Part shown: in pieces, positions 45,188 to 53,193 of the stretch
How positions within the stretch are numbered: position 1 is the first letter of the stretch
Layout: every line of letters begins with the position of its first letter
Assembly (NCBI RefSeq): GCF_009711135.1
Contig: NZ_WMIC01000003.1
Location: 372,001 to 436,000, forward strand
Source of the DNA: Flavobacterium sp. LC2016-01
Lineage (GTDB): Bacteria > Bacteroidota > Bacteroidia > Flavobacteriales > Flavobacteriaceae
DNA: 64,000 bases
Reading direction: 5' to 3'
Notes under the pieces: generated by a model
Seen by the model: the letters and a program-made list of their open reading frames with translations, nothing else
Told to the model about the DNA's origin: nothing
Database searches by the model: none
Position numbers and translations under genes: made by a program

Positions 45188-45856
45188 ATGTTTAAAAAAG
45201 TAATTATAGCCGAAGACCTTGACAGCATCAATTTTGGAATAGAACAAGTCCTAAAAGATTTAGGGATTGAAAACTTTCACTATTCTAAATATTGTGACGA
45301 TGCTTTTTTAAAAATACGAAAAGCTGTTCAGGACAATGACCCATATGATTTATTGATAAGTGATCTTTCATTCAAAACAGATCACCGTGAAGTGAAATTG
45401 GCCAGTGGTGATGAATTAGTTCAAAAGACGCGTGAATTACAGCCTGATATTAAAATTCTTACTTACTCGGTCGAAGACAAAAGTTATCGTATTAAATCGC
45501 TTTTTGAAAATGCTGCCATCAACGCTTTTGTACTAAAAGGCCGAAACAGTATTGAAGAATTAAAAAAAGCCATTAACATGATTTCTGCTTCTGATGAAAA
45601 ATTTATTTCTCCAGAAATCGCATCTGTATTACAGGAAAAAAACAATTTTGAAATTGATGATATTGATATTAAAATCCTGAAATATTTAGCTGAAGGCAAA
45701 TCGCAGGAAGACATTATAAATATCTTTAAAAATGCCGATATCAAACCTAACAGTAAAAGCGCTATCGAAAAAAGATTAGCCAAACTAAAAGATTTTTTTA
45801 AAGCGAACAATAGCGTTCAATTAATTTCGATCATAAAGGATATGGGAATTATTTAA
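45188..45856 (+). CDS. LuxR/NarL-type response regulator, copy 2
   Basis: 222 residues, the same length as copy 1 and very similar. Asp59 in LLISDLSF, Ser in TYSVEDKS, Lys in AFVLKGRNS. The C-terminal region DIKILKYLAEGKSQEDIINI then NSKSAIEKRLAKLKDFF is the presumed DNA-binding part. Conservation of the DNA-binding region suggests the two regulators could bind overlapping sites. Confidence 0.92.
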   Translation: MFKKVIIAEDLDSINFGIEQVLKDLGIENFHYSKYCDDAFLKIRKAVQDNDPYDLLISDLSFKTDHREVKLASGDELVQKTRELQPDIKILTYSVEDKSYRIKSLFENAAINAFVLKGRNSIEELKKAINMISASDEKFISPEIASVLQEKNNFEIDDIDIKILKYLAEGKSQEDIINIFKNADIKPNSKSAIEKRLAKLKDFFKANNSVQLISIIKDMGII

Positions 45857-45880
45857 TTCTAAATCTGCATCAATATTTTA

Positions 45881-45907
45881 TAAAGCTCCTGAAGGGGCTT
45901 TTTTTAT
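45881..45907 (+). terminator. Terminator after response regulator 2
   Basis: AAAGCTCC and GGGGCTTT stem with a T7 run, homologous to 33687-33713. Confidence 0.85.
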
Positions 45908-46125
45908 TGCTTTGATTTACTAATTCAATACTTATTTAATTATTTGATAATAATGACTTTACAATTAATTCACATTAGTTTTATTAATTTGAATAAAAGT
46001 AAAAGTTATGAAATTCTTTAATCTAAATTTTCTGGTATCATTCAAAGAATGGCTTTTTTTAAGAGCTATGCAATCTTCTTTCCTTCATTAAAAAGTCAAT
46101 TAAAAATCAAGGAATATACATTTGA

Positions 46126-47478
46126 ATGAATAAAATTGAAAACTCGTTTCTAAACAAAAATCAATTTGGAGAGGATTTCTTGTGGGGTGTTTCTACCGCC
46201 GCATTTCAAATTGAAGGAGCTCATGATGCAGACGGAAAAGGTTCTTCGATCTGGGATGTTTTTACCTCTCAAAAAGGGAAAATTAAAAATGGACATCATG
46301 CCATAACCGCTTGTGATTTCTATAATTCGTATCAAAATGATATTGATTTAATCAAAGAATTAAATATACCGAATTTTAGATTTTCGATCAGCTGGCCACG
46401 AATTATGCCAACAGGAACTCATCCTGTAAATCAAGCCGGAATTGATTACTACAATAAAATCATCGACTCATTATTGGCACAAGGAATTGAACCTTGGGTC
46501 ACGCTTTACCATTGGGATTTGCCTCATGCACTCGAACAAAAAGGCGGCTGGACGAATCGCGAATCAATTTCGTGGTTTTCAGAATATGTGGAAATCTGTG
46601 CAAAACATTTTGGCGATCGTGTAAAAAACTGGATGGTAATTAACGAGCCTTCTGTTTTTACTGGAGCCGGCTATTTCTTGGGCATTCACGCTCCGGGAAA
46701 AAAAGGAATTACAAATTACCTAAAAGCCATGCACCACGTTACAATGGCAACTGCAGCAGGAGGAAAAATACTTAGAAACCGAATTCCTGACGCAAATATT
46801 GGAACTACTTTTTCTTCGACTCATATTGAACCCGCTACAACAAGTCAAAAAGATGCTGAAGCTGCAAAACGTGTCGATACTTTATTGAACAGAACTTTTA
46901 TCGAACCGCTTCTCGGACTCGGATATCCGCAAGATGACTTACCTGTTTTAAAAAAACTAAACAATTATATCGCGCCTAATGATTTGGAAAACATAGCTTT
47001 CGATTTCGATTTTGTTGGTCTGCAATGCTATACCAGAGAAGTTGTAAAATCGTCGTTAATAATTCCATATATCGGTGCCGAGTTAATTAGTGCCGAAAAA
47101 AGAAATGTCATAGCAACTGATATGGGTTGGGAAGTGTATCCTCCTGCGCTCTATCATGTTTTAAAAAGATTTAACGAATACGACGGCATCAAAAAAATTA
47201 TAATTACCGAAAATGGTGCTGCTTTCCCAGACACTGTTACAAATGGAAAAGTACATGACATAAAACGTACACATTATATTCAGGACCACTTGGAACAAAT
47301 TTTAAAAGCCAAAGAAGACGGCCTAAATGTCGATGGTTATTTTGTATGGACACTTACTGACAACTTTGAATGGGCCGAAGGCTACAACGCCAGATTTGGA
47401 CTAATTCATGTTGATTTTGAGACTCAAAAAAGAACCATCAAAAATTCAGGATTCTGGCTCAAAGATTTTTTATCTTAA
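46126..47478 (+). CDS. GH1 beta-glucosidase
   Basis: 450 residues, no signal peptide, cytoplasmic. GH1 signatures: FLWGVSTAAFQIEGAHDADG near the N-terminus, the acid/base Glu in NWMVINEPSVF, the nucleophile Glu in IIITENGAAF, and FVWTLTDNFEWAEGY. It hydrolyses beta-glucosides (cellobiose, aryl glucosides). Not part of the xylan block; it separates signalling copies 2 and 3. Confidence 0.96.
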   Translation: MNKIENSFLNKNQFGEDFLWGVSTAAFQIEGAHDADGKGSSIWDVFTSQKGKIKNGHHAITACDFYNSYQNDIDLIKELNIPNFRFSISWPRIMPTGTHPVNQAGIDYYNKIIDSLLAQGIEPWVTLYHWDLPHALEQKGGWTNRESISWFSEYVEICAKHFGDRVKNWMVINEPSVFTGAGYFLGIHAPGKKGITNYLKAMHHVTMATAAGGKILRNRIPDANIGTTFSSTHIEPATTSQKDAEAAKRVDTLLNRTFIEPLLGLGYPQDDLPVLKKLNNYIAPNDLENIAFDFDFVGLQCYTREVVKSSLIIPYIGAELISAEKRNVIATDMGWEVYPPALYHVLKRFNEYDGIKKIIITENGAAFPDTVTNGKVHDIKRTHYIQDHLEQILKAKEDGLNVDGYFVWTLTDNFEWAEGYNARFGLIHVDFETQKRTIKNSGFWLKDFLS

Positions 47479-47499
47479 GCTTAATTCCTTAAAAATAAT

Positions 47500-47533
47500 A
47501 AAAGCCTTTCGCATTTAATGTGAAAGGTTTTTT
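47500..47533. terminator. Terminator after the GH1 gene
   Basis: AAAGCCTTTCGCA and TGTGAAAGGTTTT form an imperfect stem with a T-run, between convergent genes. Confidence 0.75.
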
Positions 47534-47554
47534 ATGTTTTAAACAAAGCATTTA

Positions 47555-47920
47555 TCAATGATATCTAAATTTATATGGTTGCTTTATAATTCCAATATTA
47601 AGCTTTCCGTTGCTTTTTAAGTGAGCCGTCACCATAATATATTTTTCTTCGGGATATTTTATATCAAAACTAAAGGTTGTATCTTTTGCTTTAACCTCAA
47701 GAACGTGCTTTCCTTCGTCAGATATTGAAAGTTCCGCTGTTTGGTATGTCGGCATTTCATTTGTTGCTTTTAAGTTAATATCCTGAACTTTCTTTTTATC
47801 CAGATATACTTCCAGTTTTAAGTTATTCAGTTGCATATTTGTTGGCTGTTCAAACAACACTACATATTTTTTACACCCTAAAACGGATAGAGCAATTAAT
47901 AAAATTAAAACCTTTTTCAT
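47555..47920 (-). CDS. Hypothetical lipoprotein
   Basis: 121 residues with SPII signal MKKVLILLIALSVLGCKK (Cys16). The mature part is all-beta in appearance (LKLEVYLDKKKVQDINLKA, HVLEVKAKDTTFSFDIKYP). No family recognised and no operon partner. Confidence 0.7.
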   Translation of the reverse strand: MKKVLILLIALSVLGCKKYVVLFEQPTNMQLNNLKLEVYLDKKKVQDINLKATNEMPTYQTAELSISDEGKHVLEVKAKDTTFSFDIKYPEEKYIMVTAHLKSNGKLNIGIIKQPYKFRYH

Positions 47921-48275
47921 ACATGATATTTTAAATGATTGGCAGCCGAAATCAAACTGTTTTTACTCTTTTATAAATATAAATAATTTTATTCAATCCA
48001 GCCTAAAAACAAGTTTCAGTACCTCAATTATTAAACATCAAAAAACACTAAAAAAACTTCTAAAAAAGTTAAATAAAATCAGTTATTTTGCTGATTTTAT
48101 TTGGTTTAACCGTATGTTTTTCGTATCTTTATAGTGTAAATACCACTTTAATATATGCCAAAAAACAAACTATTTAAATGCCTAAATTACTTCTTAAAAA
48201 ATTATTCTTTTTCCAATTTCTTGCATTTTATTTTTCAAAAAAATGCTTTCCATCTTCATTTGGAAATTATCCTTT
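47921..48275. other. Intergenic stretch without supported gene
   Basis: A promoter-like TATCTTTA (after TTTTTCG, around 48120-48135) points to the right, but only a 63-codon AT-rich frame follows, and it runs into the 3' end of the convergent module gene. It may be the eroded place of the missing C-terminal domain of that gene; no trace of the CMQWS motif was found. Confidence 0.4.
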
Positions 48276-48908
48276 CTAATCTTTTTTCTGCACAAAGTAC
48301 AAACACGCAGAAGACACCAATGCGACCGCTCCAATTGCAATCGTAATTACTTTTCTTGGATGCATTTTCTGAACTATTTTTTTAGAAAATATATCTTTTA
48401 AATTCAAAAAAAGATTTCCCCTTTTAGGAAGCTCTTTCGGCTCTTCATTTTCATTTTTCACAAAACTCTTCAATTCTATGGCTTCATTTTCGATTTCGGC
48501 AGACACTTTACTTCTTTCTGCATTTTCAACCATTTTGGTTTCTTCAATTCTGCACTTTTCATTAAACCTTTTAAAAGGGCGCGGCTGAAAATCGACCATA
48601 ATTGCCGCAAGATTTATTGCGTCAATATTTGACGGATCTGTTTCTCCTTTAAAAAAGGTTTCTATAGGTCTAAACTTATCCTTTTGTTCCTTAAACTTAT
48701 TCTTTTTAGTATGATCAAAATCTAAACACAATAAATTCCTAAAAACATTCAAATCATCTTGGGTTGGTTTATTTTCGAAAATAAGCCAGCACAAATCGCG
48801 GAGTTTTCCTCGAGACGGACTATACAAATAATCAAAGTGTTCTCCCTCCTTTTCGAGTTCATATTTAATTTTAATCCCTTTTTTATATTCTTCTAATGTA
48901 TTATTCAT
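48276..48908 (-). CDS. Divergent membrane protein of signalling module, copy 3 (shortened)
   Basis: 210 residues. The N-domain matches the paralogues (KLRDLCWLIFENKPTQDDL, FFKGETDPSNID, LAAIMVDFQPRPFKRF), and the transmembrane helix (about 187-205, VITIAIGAVALVSSACLYF) is present. The protein stops four residues after the helix, so the whole CMQWS C-terminal domain of about 95 residues is missing. It may be a truncated pseudogene or an inhibitor-like short form. Confidence 0.7.
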   Translation of the reverse strand: MNNTLEEYKKGIKIKYELEKEGEHFDYLYSPSRGKLRDLCWLIFENKPTQDDLNVFRNLLCLDFDHTKKNKFKEQKDKFRPIETFFKGETDPSNIDAINLAAIMVDFQPRPFKRFNEKCRIEETKMVENAERSKVSAEIENEAIELKSFVKNENEEPKELPKRGNLFLNLKDIFSKKIVQKMHPRKVITIAIGAVALVSSACLYFVQKKD

Positions 48909-49164
48909 TTTATCTTTTTTAGGAATCTCTTTGGACTCTTTACTTTCATTTTTAATCTAAACCTTTTTATATGCCTTTACTTTTGACTTCTAAAATTCAA
49001 ATCCTTACCAGCACTTTCAATTTTCACTTTAATTCCAGATTATTTCTACTTTTTTTCAAAGTTCACCCAACTTTCATCAGACTTTTGGCCTCTATTAAAA
49101 TAGAGATTAGTCTAAAATCAAATAATATTTAATATAAAAATAGGCATTGCATTTTTATTTTATT
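48909..49164. promoter_or_regulatory. Divergent region, copy 3, with scattered ACTTT motifs
   Basis: ACTTT-type words occur at 48942, 48979, 49013, 49026, 49048, 49070 and 49081. Spacing is irregular (11-37 bp), unlike the strict 10-bp phase in copy 1. This looks like a decayed or differently used version of the copy 1 array. No ORF is supported here. Confidence 0.4.
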
Positions 49165-49210
49165 GGGAAATCATGGGAATCTCAGGAAAACGCAGGAATT
49201 CCGGGAATTC
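49165..49210. promoter_or_regulatory. 9-10-bp-phased GGGAA array, copy 3
   Basis: GGGAAAT, GGGAATC, AGGAAAA, AGGAATT and GGGAATT units have GGA at 49166, 49176, 49185, 49195 and 49204: intervals of 10, 9, 10 and 9 bp. The word resembles that of copy 2 rather than copy 1. It ends about 30 bp before the leader promoter. Confidence 0.65.
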
Positions 49211-49237
49211 CTTATCTACAGTGGTCTAAAAGTGCCT

Positions 49238-49245
49238 TTCCTTTG
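49238..49245 (+). promoter_or_regulatory. Leader-RNA promoter -7 box, copy 3
   Basis: TTCCTTTG, followed by TATCAGAAATTAGTT as in the other copies. Confidence 0.5.
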
Positions 49246-49314
49246 TATCAGAAATTAGTTCAAGTTTTGTCTGCAGACTAAAACAAAAATATAAAACTAG
49301 TTCTAATTAACATT

Positions 49315-49443
49315 GTGGAAAACCGTAAGACCGAGTTTATTCGGGAAGTTTAAATTACGTCTTACCGTTCTACACGATCAACTTCCCAAAATCAATTTGG
49401 TATTGTCAATAATGAACTCTGGATAACTCCGGACAGCAATACC
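49315..49443 (+). ncRNA. Structured leader RNA with predicted pseudoknot, copy 3
   Basis: P1: 49315-49331 with 49359-49375, including an unbroken GTAAGAC/GTCTTAC. P2: GTTTA 49335-49339 with TAAAT 49351-49355. Pseudoknot: GGGAAGT 49343-49349 with ACTTCCC 49381-49387. P3: GGTATTG 49399-49405 with CAATACC 49437-49443, topped by TCTGGA/TCCGGA (49418-49423, 49428-49433). The lipopeptide ATG follows 27 nt later. Confidence 0.75.
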
Positions 49444-49470
49444 TATGTCTAATTTCTAAATTAAATCAAA

Positions 49471-49662
49471 ATGAAAAAATTATTACTTTTTAGCGCTATT
49501 GCGTTATTATTCAGCATATTTTCTTGTACTCCGGATGAAATTGAAACGAAGCCGAAACAAGAAACAAAAAAAACTATTAGTCCAGTAAAGGATACTTATG
49601 CTGCTGATGGTGATGGTCCTGATGATAAACTACCACCGCCACCGCCACCAAAGGATGAATAA
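49471..49662 (+). CDS. Small lipoprotein (lipopeptide) with polyproline acidic tail, copy 3
   Basis: 63 residues: MKKLLLFSAIALLFSIFSC with Cys19, then TPDEIETKPKQETKKTISPV, the DGDGPDD motif, and the tail PPPPPPKDE. The middle has diverged from copies 1 and 2, while the lipobox and the tail are kept, which points to these as the functional parts. Confidence 0.85.
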   Translation: MKKLLLFSAIALLFSIFSCTPDEIETKPKQETKKTISPVKDTYAADGDGPDDKLPPPPPPKDE

Positions 49663-49695
49663 ATATATTTTTAGTATCTAATTAATTAGTATTTT

Positions 49696-49735
49696 CGGGG
49701 AAAGTAAACTTCTATGTTACGGTCCCCGTTTTTTT
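49696..49735 (+). terminator. Terminator-like hairpin enclosing the kinase start codon, copy 3
   Basis: CGGGGA with TCCCCG and inner GTAA with TTAC; the loop carries the ATG at 49714, and a T7 run follows. The strongest of the three. Confidence 0.72.
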
Positions 49736-51435
49736 ATTCTATTCTTTTTCTTTTTCTTTTTTCCTGTAAAGAAAAAAAGACTATTGATTCTCAGACAGAA
49801 TCTATCCGAAAAGAAGCATTTAGCTTACGAAATAAAGGATACGAAAATCTTAAAAAACAAAATTTCAACACTGCTTTTCACGAATTTAATAAATCCAAAA
49901 TACTTTTTGAAACTTTAAATGACAGTGCCAATATAGGATATGCGCTTATTTCAATAGCAACAATTCAGCAAGTTAATGGTGATTACTATGGCAGTAAGGA
50001 GACCGCTACAGAAGCCTTAGCGTATTATAATGAAAAGAATACATATACCTCTTCAATAAATCTTATTCTAGGTATTGCTGATAAAGAATTATCTCTTTAC
50101 GATGATGCCATTTTTTACTACAAGGAATCCATAAAAGATGAGACAGACCCTGTCCTTAAACATGACATTATGAGCAATATTGCTGTTGTTTATATTTACC
50201 AAAAAAAAAATGACAAAGCGATTGCTCTTATGGAATCCATATTAAATACTAAACCTTTTAATGAGAAATCTAGCGCATTCAGTAAAGCGAGAATTCAAGA
50301 TAATTTGGGTTATGCTTATTTTAAAAAAGGAATGGAAGAAAAAGGATTCCGTTTAATGAGTGAAGCTCTCCAAAAAAGAAATGAAATTAACGATACCTAT
50401 GGAAGTATCCAAAGCTATCTGAATTTAGCGGATTATTATTCCAAAAAAGACATTCAAAAATCAGATGAAAATGCGCTTACAGCATACAACGTTGCCACAA
50501 ATTTAAATAGTGTTGACGAAAGATTAGAAGCGCTTCAAATTTTAATTTCAAATAATAACAGTCCTAATAAAATCAAATATGTTCAAAAGTATTTTACACT
50601 AAACGACAGTATCATTAGGGTTAGAAACAACTTCAAAAATAAATCTGCCAAAATTAAATACGATTCTAAAAAAGAAAAAGATGAAAACGAGAAACTTCGC
50701 TTAGAAAAAGCTGAAAACCTGTTAGCGCTTCAAAAGGAAAAATACCTGCGAATTGTATTAGTTATCATATTTATTTTTCTTGTTATTTTAATAGCAATTC
50801 TAATTCGCTATTATAAAAATAAAAACAAGGCCATCGAATTTAAAGCTTCGTATGAAACCGAAACTAGAATTGCTAAAAAAATCCATGATGAGCTAGCAAA
50901 CGATGTCTTTAATGTGATTGCTTTTACCGAATCGCAACCTTTGTCTAAAGAAAATACAAAAGAGAATCTTCTTCAAAAACTAGATGACATTTACGGCCGT
51001 GTAAGAGGAATTTCAAAAGAAAACAACAGAATTGATACGGGTGCGAATTTTACCATCAGCATAAAAGAAATGCTTTCGAGTTATAATACCAGCGAAAGAA
51101 ATGTCATATTTACCAATTTAGAAAATGTAAACTGGGAAATTATTGATGATATAAAGAAGATCACCATTAGCCGAATTTTACAAGAGTTATTGGTAAATAT
51201 GAAAAAACACAGCAAAGCAAACCTTGTTGTTTTAAAATTTGAAAATGATCAAAATTCTATCTTAATAAACTACACCGACAATGGCATTGGCTGCGAAAAA
51301 AATAGGATCGTAAAAAATGGCCTTCAAAATATGGAAAGCCGTATTCATGCGGTTAAAGGAACTGTAGATTTTGAAACAGAACCCGATAAAGGTTTTAAGG
51401 CCAAAATTGTTATTCCTAAGCAAACAAAAATTTAA
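49714..51435 (+). CDS. Lipoprotein-type TPR sensor histidine kinase, copy 3 (orphan)
   Basis: 573 residues: lipobox Cys18 in MLRSPFFYSILFLFLFSC, TPR region, coiled coil EKDENEKLRLEKAENL, transmembrane helix (IVLVIIFIFLVILIAILI), His391 in KIHDELANDVFNVI, LQELLVNMKKHSKAN, NYTDNGIGCEK and GLQNMESRI. All catalytic motifs are intact. No response regulator follows: a terminator and repeats come next. It may signal to the regulators of copies 1 or 2. Confidence 0.9.
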   Translation: MLRSPFFYSILFLFLFSCKEKKTIDSQTESIRKEAFSLRNKGYENLKKQNFNTAFHEFNKSKILFETLNDSANIGYALISIATIQQVNGDYYGSKETATEALAYYNEKNTYTSSINLILGIADKELSLYDDAIFYYKESIKDETDPVLKHDIMSNIAVVYIYQKKNDKAIALMESILNTKPFNEKSSAFSKARIQDNLGYAYFKKGMEEKGFRLMSEALQKRNEINDTYGSIQSYLNLADYYSKKDIQKSDENALTAYNVATNLNSVDERLEALQILISNNNSPNKIKYVQKYFTLNDSIIRVRNNFKNKSAKIKYDSKKEKDENEKLRLEKAENLLALQKEKYLRIVLVIIFIFLVILIAILIRYYKNKNKAIEFKASYETETRIAKKIHDELANDVFNVIAFTESQPLSKENTKENLLQKLDDIYGRVRGISKENNRIDTGANFTISIKEMLSSYNTSERNVIFTNLENVNWEIIDDIKKITISRILQELLVNMKKHSKANLVVLKFENDQNSILINYTDNGIGCEKNRIVKNGLQNMESRIHAVKGTVDFETEPDKGFKAKIVIPKQTKI

Positions 51436-51467
51436 AAACCTTGTTCCCTTATTCTAAAAGGTTTTTT
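51434..51467 (+). terminator. Terminator after kinase copy 3
   Basis: AAAACCTT and AAGGTTTT around a 15-nt loop with T6; it begins at the kinase stop codon. Confidence 0.7.
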
Positions 51468-51496
51468 GCGTTATTTTATTTAAACTGGATGAAGTC

Positions 51497-51636
51497 CAGC
51501 TCTACAATATAATTTGTTCCTTCGGAACTATAAAAAGAGCCTTTGGCTTGAACCATATTGTAGGGCTGGATTTCAGTCCAGTTCAGCTTTACAATATAAT
51601 TTGTTCCTTCGAAACTATAGAAAGAGTTTTTGGCTT
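51497..51636. repeat. Two tandem copies of a 53-bp intergenic repeat
   Basis: 51497-51549 and 51584-51636 match closely (CAGCTCTACAATATAATTTG against CAGCTTTACAATATAATTTG, then TTCCTTCG, then AAAGAG...TTTGGCTT). Between them lies GGGCTGGATTTCAGTCCAG, inverted relative to CTGGATGAAGTCCAG at 51484. It has the look of a mobile palindromic element; no coding capacity. Confidence 0.8.
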
Positions 51637-51688
51637 TTATCTTATTAGGAGCGTCGAAGCTTTGGGATTAATCCGGTTTATTTAATTT

Positions 51689-51725
51689 AAAAAAAACCTC
51701 CCAGAATTTGACTTCTGAGAGGCTT
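51689..51725 (-). terminator. Terminator of the RND efflux operon
   Basis: On the minus strand GCCTCTCAGAA pairs with TTCTGGGAGGT, followed by T7, just beyond the outer-membrane factor gene. Confidence 0.85.
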
Positions 51726-51753
51726 CTACTAATAACTAATTAAAATGGGCATT

Positions 51754-53193
51754 CTACTTCCAACCTCCGCCTAGGTCTCTGTAAACATGAACCGCAGCGT
51801 TAAGTTGTTCTTTTTTAGTATCGATCAATTCTAAATTTGCTTCTAATGCATCACGTTGCGTCATTAAAACTTCAAAATAATCTACTCGTGCCGACTTAAA
51901 CAAATCATTCGAAACATCAATTGATGTGTTCAATGCAGCAACTTGCTGTGATTTTAAATCATACCCTTTTTGCAGATTATCAATCTTAGAAAGCTGATTA
52001 GATACTTCTAAATAAGCGTTTAAAATCGTTTTATCATAATTGTATAATGCCTGAAGCTGTCTTGCATTTGCGCTCGAAAACTCTGCTTTAATTGCATTTC
52101 TGTTGATCAGCGGTGCGGCAAGATCTCCAGCTAAAGAATATAAAAGCGATTCAGGAAACGTAAACAAATAAGATGGTTTAAATGCCTGAACTCCAAAAGC
52201 AGCAGAAATATCAAGTGACGGATAAAACTCTGCACGAGCAACTTTTACATCTAATTTTGCAGCAACTAATTCCAATTCTGCCTGTTTAACATCAGGACGA
52301 TTCATTAACAATTGAGACGGAATTCCGGCACTTACTGAAGCTGGCAATAAAGTCAGGAAGTTAGTGTTTGTTCTTTTAATTTCCTGTGGGTAACGTCCTA
52401 ACAAGAAATTAATTTTATTTTCCGTTTCTTTAATTTGCTGTAAAATATCAAACTCCATACTTTTTGAAGTAAAAACTTCAGCCTCAAACTTCTTAACACC
52501 AAGTTCTGTTGCTCTTGCAGCTTGTTTCTGAATTTTTACAATTTCCAAAGCATTACTTTGTAAAGTAATCGTTTGTTTTACAATATCAAGCTGACTGTCT
52601 AAAGCCAATAATTCATAATATGAATCGGCGATTTCAGCAATAAGATTTGTAACTACAAAGTTTTTGCCTTCAACAGTTGCTAAATATCTGTTTATTGCTG
52701 CTTTTTTAGAATTGCGCAGTTTTTTCCAGATATCCACTTCCCAGTTTGCATAAGCGGCAATTGTAAAATCACCAAGCGGATCTGGAGTTTCAACACCAGG
52801 TTTAATTTCTGTAGTGGCATCACCAGCACCTTGGCTGGTATACCTTCCTACTTTTTCTACTCCAGCTCCGGCACGAACACCAACTGTTGGCAATAAAAGT
52901 CCTTTACGAACTCTTATATCGTTCTTCGCGATTTCGATTTCCTGCAGCGTCATGTTTAACTCCTGATTGTTTTTCAGGGCCACATCAATCAAATCAATAA
53001 GATTTTGATCTTTAAAGAACTCATTCCATTTTACAGTTGAGGTATTGATTGTATCCTGAGTGGCAGCAGCACCAAATGATTGCGGAACTGGCGCACTGGC
53101 AGTTGCAGTCTCCGCAACAGGAGCTTTACAGCTCGCTGCAGCAAGACATAATCCCAATACGGCACTATATTTATATACTTTTAATTTATACAT
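51754..53193 (-). CDS. Outer-membrane efflux lipoprotein (TolC/OprM, NodT-type)
   Basis: 479 residues from the ATG at 53193 (MYKLKVYKYSAVLGLCLAAA, lipobox ASCKAP); the frame allows a start at 53205 too. The start lies inside the end of the pump gene, showing coupling. OEP features: VKWNEFFKDQNLIDLIDVAL, YANWEVDIWKKLRNSKKAAI, LLMNRPDVKQAELELVAA and a second mirrored half. It forms the outer-membrane channel for the RND pump encoded just upstream. Confidence 0.94.
   Translation of the reverse strand: MYKLKVYKYSAVLGLCLAAASCKAPVAETATASAPVPQSFGAAATQDTINTSTVKWNEFFKDQNLIDLIDVALKNNQELNMTLQEIEIAKNDIRVRKGLLLPTVGVRAGAGVEKVGRYTSQGAGDATTEIKPGVETPDPLGDFTIAAYANWEVDIWKKLRNSKKAAINRYLATVEGKNFVVTNLIAEIADSYYELLALDSQLDIVKQTITLQSNALEIVKIQKQAARATELGVKKFEAEVFTSKSMEFDILQQIKETENKINFLLGRYPQEIKRTNTNFLTLLPASVSAGIPSQLLMNRPDVKQAELELVAAKLDVKVARAEFYPSLDISAAFGVQAFKPSYLFTFPESLLYSLAGDLAAPLINRNAIKAEFSSANARQLQALYNYDKTILNAYLEVSNQLSKIDNLQKGYDLKSQQVAALNTSIDVSNDLFKSARVDYFEVLMTQRDALEANLELIDTKKEQLNAAVHVYRDLGGGWK

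Noticed and set aside
46008..46091. A 27-codon frame upstream of the GH1 gene
   Set aside because: It has an ATG and a possible -7 box before it, but no second copy or conserved motif supports a leader peptide.
48155..48346. A 63-codon plus-strand frame
   Set aside because: Low-complexity AT-rich translation with no signal or motif, running into the convergent module gene.
29747..51435. Assembly artefact as explanation of the three module copies
   Set aside because: The copies differ in sequence, length, gene content and cargo, with compensatory RNA changes, so they are true paralogues.
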